A DNA stretch of 64,000 nt, taken from assembly GCA_009903795.1 (NCBI GenBank), contig WYER01000033.1, positions 24,887-88,886 on the forward strand. The letters run 5' to 3'. A program made the position numbers and the translations under genes. Positions 60,887-64,000 of this stretch are shown piece after piece. The number at the start of each line of letters is the position of its first letter. Position 1 is the stretch's first letter. Source of the DNA: Nitrososphaerota archaeon (GTDB lineage: Archaea > Thermoproteota > Nitrososphaeria > Conexivisphaerales > UBA164). The notes beneath the pieces are model-generated. The model worked only from the letters and a program-made list of their open reading frames with translations, was not told the DNA's origin and ran no database searches.

Positions 60887-61993
60887 ATGCAAAACGATAA
60901 ATATAAAGAATTAAGTATACAAGCTTCTAAAGAAGCATATAGCTCGCTTTTGAAAACAATGCAAAAAAGTGGCTTAGAGAATCTTGTCTTGTTTAGGGAA
61001 GAAAACATAAGATATGTTAGCGCGCTTCCGTTAATAATATCGTTAAGAGCTACCAGCGATTCTTATGCGGCCATTGTAGATAATAGCGGAGTTAGAGTAA
61101 TTACAAGCGAAGATGAATACAGAAGGCTTAACGACTACGGATCCTGGGTAGAAATAGAAAAATATGGTTCCGAAGGCCTGATCGGCAAGATAAATCAAGA
61201 ATTAAACGAAGTAAAAGAAATAGGTTATGAAGACAATTCAATACTTTATTATCTTTACCAAAAATTAAGCACAACCTACAAAATGAGGCCAGCTTCTACA
61301 ATAATCTCTCAAACGAGGGTTTATAAAAATTCATATGAGAAAGAACTCATAAAAAAAGCTGCAGAAATCCTGACGCATGCAATCAACGAAGTACCAAATA
61401 TTTATAAAGAAGGTATGACGGAAGCAGAACTTCAGGGTGAACTTGAAAAAATAATGCGTAAAGAAGGCGCAGAAGGATTTGGCACGTGGGGTCTTTTAAC
61501 TTCATCTGACGGTTTAAAGTATGTTCATTATTTCCCAAAACATACAAAAAAGATACAGGGCATGTTAAATGTTAACATTTCAGTAAATTTCTATGGTTAT
61601 TATGCAGATATAGCTAGAATTTTCTACATAGAAAAAATAAGCAAAGACATTGAAGAAAAATATGAGACGTTTAAAGGAATAAATAATAAATTAATAGGAA
61701 TGCTAAAACCTAACCAAAATATAGGCTCTATTGTTGAAAAAATTTCAGACGAATATAGAAAACTAAATTCACAATTAACGCACGCGCTTGGAAGAGGGGT
61801 AGGTGTTGAGCTCGTAGAAATGCCATTTATCGTGCCTAACATAAACCAAAACATCGAACTTAATCAAGCGATTTCTACTAACCCATGGATTAGTTTCGGT
61901 GATTATAGCTTTAAACTAGTTGATACTTTAATGGTAGAAAAAGAAGGAGCTAAACTCTATACTAATGCAAGCTACGATCTGATCAGGCTATAA
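60887..61993 (+). CDS. M24 (creatinase/prolidase-like) protein with lost metal ligands
   Basis: About 368 residues: an N-terminal creatinase-type domain (about 1-130) and a C-terminal pita-bread domain. At the five M24 metal positions, the first Asp is Asn (LNVNISV), the second Asp remains (YYADIAR), the His remains (THALGRGVGVE), and both Glu are replaced (WISFGDY and KLVDTLMV). Dimetal peptidase activity is unlikely; creatinase, a metal-free hydrolase in the same family, also has Asn at the first site. ATG 60887 is chosen because the longer frame starts inside the operator. Confidence 0.7.
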   Translation: MQNDKYKELSIQASKEAYSSLLKTMQKSGLENLVLFREENIRYVSALPLIISLRATSDSYAAIVDNSGVRVITSEDEYRRLNDYGSWVEIEKYGSEGLIGKINQELNEVKEIGYEDNSILYYLYQKLSTTYKMRPASTIISQTRVYKNSYEKELIKKAAEILTHAINEVPNIYKEGMTEAELQGELEKIMRKEGAEGFGTWGLLTSSDGLKYVHYFPKHTKKIQGMLNVNISVNFYGYYADIARIFYIEKISKDIEEKYETFKGINNKLIGMLKPNQNIGSIVEKISDEYRKLNSQLTHALGRGVGVELVEMPFIVPNINQNIELNQAISTNPWISFGDYSFKLVDTLMVEKEGAKLYTNASYDLIRL

Positions 61994-62127
61994 TAAAATT
62001 AAGCATTATTGAATTATTTTTTAATTATCCGTCAATAGTTTGGCTTTTTTGTTTTTAAAAACTTTTCAAAAAACATTTATTCGCCATTATTTTTTATGGC
62101 GTTTAAGCCAGTTATAGCAGTTAATTA

Positions 62128-62823
62128 TTATAATATAGCTATAGCTCTAACCGGAGATCCGTCTGAATCCTTTATATTTAAAGGTAGTATAATAAAGTTT
62201 GCCCTTACTTCTTTTTTATTTTCAAGAACCTTATCTAGGTTTGCAACTTCTTCTAAAATAAGTATGTTTTTGCTCAGAAGCACCTCATGAACTTCTTTTG
62301 CAGTATCCGCAATCGGGTTAGCAACTGCAGTCTTTCCACCCCATGCCCCTATGCTCAGACCATCTATTCCTACGAGCTTTATGTTTTTATCAGCTAAATA
62401 TTTGGCCCCGCTAACACCCAAATATGGCCATTCATATAGATATTTTTGATTAAAACCTCTATAGTTGCTCCAGCCTGTATAAAGCATGACTATGTCGTCA
62501 GCATTTATTGAGAAAGCGCTCAGATCATCTTTTTCGATAGCTTCCCCTTCTTTTTTATAACTTAGGTTCAAGACAACGCCGCTTCCCACAAATTTATTAA
62601 GGTCAACCTTATCCAAAGTCAAACCATTTTCTAACATATGGGCTGGAGCATCTATATGAGTTCCATGATGGGTATTAATTATTAGCTGTTTTACATTGTA
62701 CCCATCTATGTTTATCTGCTTTAATTGTGAAACAGAAAGTATTGGATGAGTTGGCCATCCTGGCATATCATGATATAGCGTGTGTGTAAGATCTATTATT
62801 TTATTTCCTTTTATTTCTATCAT
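62128..62823 (-). CDS. Cyclase/kynurenine-formamidase-like metal hydrolase
   Basis: A 231-residue protein of the cyclase family: DLTHTLYHDMPGWPTHP at the N-terminus and the metal motif HGTHIDAPAH at residues 53-62, followed by VMLYTGWSNY and VGIDGLSIG. The family includes kynurenine formamidase and isatin hydrolase, which hydrolyse amide or ring C-N bonds; the substrate here is unknown. It overlaps the KARI-like gene by 4 nt as the second gene of the operon. Confidence 0.88.
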   Translation of the reverse strand: MIEIKGNKIIDLTHTLYHDMPGWPTHPILSVSQLKQINIDGYNVKQLIINTHHGTHIDAPAHMLENGLTLDKVDLNKFVGSGVVLNLSYKKEGEAIEKDDLSAFSINADDIVMLYTGWSNYRGFNQKYLYEWPYLGVSGAKYLADKNIKLVGIDGLSIGAWGGKTAVANPIADTAKEVHEVLLSKNILILEEVANLDKVLENKKEVRANFIILPLNIKDSDGSPVRAIAIL

Positions 62824-63830
62824 TTTATTCTACCCAGTATTTTGTACAATTTTTCTTCTTCTTTTTCCATAGGATGTTCTGTTGCTAATTCATAAAGCTT
62901 GTTAAAATGTATAAAGCCAGCCTGTCTTTCCAGCGTCCATTCTTTTGCAAAAGCCCCGTTTAGTATGTCCATCGCTTCGTTTCTTATAATTTCTTTAATT
63001 TTTTCATCTGCATACTTTGGTCCTCTAGTGAGCTGTCCATATTGACTCGTTCTTGAATGGTTTTTAAGCTGTTTAAAAAGTCCTTGTTCTTTCATGGAGC
63101 GCGCTATTTCTTCGAGCTCGCCCGATGCATATAATTCAAGTATTACTGCTTCTGGAGATGCGCCAAGTTCTGTAGCGACCTCATAATAAGCCCTGAAGAT
63201 ATAAAGCAAGGCGCCCGCCCATGAATGTTCGGTAAGCAGGTCAACCAAAGTTTCTTCCCTAAAACTTGACCAGATTGCAACGCCGTTAGGCTTAAAAACA
63301 CCTATAGCATCCGTTAAAGCCAATAGCTGATCTTCCGCATCATTTGTGTAATCTTTTCCCACAGCAATTAATGCTGGGAAACCCTGACCTTTTAGGAAAA
63401 GATCTCTTATTCCAAAGCCTATCATTCTTGGAGCTATCATCAGCACGTTAGTTTTTTCTGGTATATTGACTAAGCCGTAAAAATAATTGTAGCCTGAAGC
63501 GAAAACTACCGTACTGTTTTCCTTCATGTTTTTATTTATATCTTTTTCAAAAACCTCCGGCTGTACTTCATCTGGTATCAAGATAAAAAGAACGTCTGCT
63601 TTCTTTGCTGCTTCAGCTATAGAATACACTTTAAAACCATCCTTTTCAGCCAATTCTGCATAGCTATCCCTCACATTACCTACTATAACGTTTAAGCCAC
63701 TGTCGTGCATGTTAAGAGCCTGTGAACGGCCTTGGTTTCCGTAACCGATAACTGCAATCGTTTTATCTTTTATGGTTTTCCACACCTTTTGTTTTTGCTC
63801 ATTAGTTAAACTTGTTATTAAATGAGTCAT
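62820..63830 (-). CDS. Ketol-acid reductoisomerase family protein (IlvC-like paralogue)
   Basis: A 336-residue class I KARI-like protein: IAVIGYGNQGRSQALNMHDSGL binds NADPH, and the C-terminal knotted domain has FREETLVDLLTEHSW, retaining the metal Asp and Glu, and LELYASGELEEIARS. Some positions deviate from true IlvC: SxxNTAEYG is NHSRTSQYG and the cofactor loop reads GNVRDSY. No other branched-chain gene is nearby; it is coupled to a cyclase gene instead, so a different hydroxy/keto-acid reduction is possible. Promoter palindrome at 63868. Confidence 0.8.
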   Translation of the reverse strand: MTHLITSLTNEQKQKVWKTIKDKTIAVIGYGNQGRSQALNMHDSGLNVIVGNVRDSYAELAEKDGFKVYSIAEAAKKADVLFILIPDEVQPEVFEKDINKNMKENSTVVFASGYNYFYGLVNIPEKTNVLMIAPRMIGFGIRDLFLKGQGFPALIAVGKDYTNDAEDQLLALTDAIGVFKPNGVAIWSSFREETLVDLLTEHSWAGALLYIFRAYYEVATELGASPEAVILELYASGELEEIARSMKEQGLFKQLKNHSRTSQYGQLTRGPKYADEKIKEIIRNEAMDILNGAFAKEWTLERQAGFIHFNKLYELATEHPMEKEEEKLYKILGRIK

Positions 63831-63867
63831 GCAATTTTTATTGGCAATCTAAAAATAAAAATAATAT

Positions 63868-63883
63868 GGTTAACATGTTAACC
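63868..63883. promoter_or_regulatory. Operator-like palindrome, site 2
   Basis: GGTTAACATGTTAACC, a perfect 16-bp palindrome 38-53 nt upstream of the KARI-like start. It matches site 1 (60832) at 15 of 16 bases. Confidence 0.65.
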
Positions 63884-63899
63884 CTGTTTTATCTGCAAA

Positions 63900-64000
63900 T
63901 CATTTCACCCCTCCAATGTTCTCCAGTAATGATGGGTCCATTATAACTTCCTTCTTAGGTAGCCTTTGATAAAATATAACTGCTGAAGTTTCAAGCCTTT
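63900..64000 (-). CDS. C-terminus of an unidentified protein (runs off the window)
   Basis: The minus frame is open from the window edge to TGA at 63900-63902, giving 32 residues ending LPKKEVIMDPSLLENIGGVK. It cannot be identified from so short a tail. It precedes the KARI-like gene on the same strand, but the palindromic promoter lies between them. Confidence 0.5.
   Translation of the reverse strand, partial: RLETSAVIFYQRLPKKEVIMDPSLLENIGGVK

Noticed and set aside
62082..62101. Hairpin CGCCAT-N8-ATGGCG as a terminator or riboswitch
   Set aside because: Only six base pairs; the T-run lies in the loop; archaeal termination does not need hairpins. Probably incidental.

Overview
The window is a gene-dense, AT-rich archaeal chromosome segment that almost certainly belongs to the TACK/Thermoproteota side of the tree. 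Pointers are an archaeal histone, ribosomal protein eL40, a thermosome subunit, deoxyhypusine synthase, Nep1, an archaeal RPC34 homologue with its four-cysteine cluster, an AGOG-type DNA glycosylase, AMP phosphorylase, split Sulfolobus-type methionine synthase, LysW-dependent lysine/arginine biosynthesis, and a sulfoquinovose-type sugar-nucleotide enzyme. Many first genes of operons have a TATA-like box about 26 nt before the start codon and no Shine-Dalgarno (leaderless mRNAs), while downstream genes often overlap and carry GGTGA-type sites. A thermophile, possibly acidophile, outside the classical Sulfolobales (histone and PolD-like genes are present) is my inference; the exact lineage cannot be fixed from sequence alone.

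Layout. 1-3.5 kb: end of a succinate dehydrogenase operon, then succinyl-CoA ligase (TCA cycle). 3.5-10.5 kb: YchF GTPase, histone, a degenerate PolD small subunit (minus), F420-type oxidoreductase, peroxiredoxin, radical SAM protein, deoxyhypusine synthase. 10.7-13.1 kb: eL40, tRNA-Val directly abutting a type IA topoisomerase. 13.1-15.3 kb: a low-density islet with two broken transposases around a FkbM methyltransferase. 15.3-30.9 kb: RPC34-like factor, RlmE, SHMT, a C/D-box-like sRNA, TrpRS, PheS, tandem SIS protein, AGOG, AMP phosphorylase, a degenerate PolD large subunit, methionine synthase pair, Nep1, thermosome. 31-42 kb: a nearly complete arginine/lysine block (argG, argH, lysW, two LysX/ArgX ligases, lysY, lysZ, lysJ, an Lrp-type regulator, homocitrate synthase, lysK) facing an ACT-domain protein. 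42-48.5 kb: a HAD phosphatase split at an A AAA AAT slippery site, a hydroxyacid dehydrogenase, SqdB, an M50-like membrane protein lacking its second zinc His, tRNA-Arg, a nuclease-like ORF, N-acetyltransferase, Cas4-like nuclease. 48.6-51.6 kb: a compact hingeless SMC-like ATPase with two winged-helix partners. 51.7-57.4 kb: ABC exporter, ECF transporter, DedA, MIP18. 58-64 kb: accessory metabolic genes (HTH regulator, GRP-type sugar/ureide transporter, FGD-like F420 enzyme, M24-like protein with lost metal ligands, cyclase, KARI paralogue), two of whose promoters share a 16-bp palindrome.

Most notable: both PolD subunits encoded here look catalytically dead (DP1-like has lost its phosphoesterase ligands; DP2-like has no visible DGD catalytic motif and is far too short) yet keep zinc fingers and, in DP2-like, a C-terminal PCNA-interaction motif. 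This suggests a non-catalytic PolD-derived complex. The hingeless SMC module, the slippery-site HAD gene and the shared operator palindrome are the next best candidates for something undescribed.
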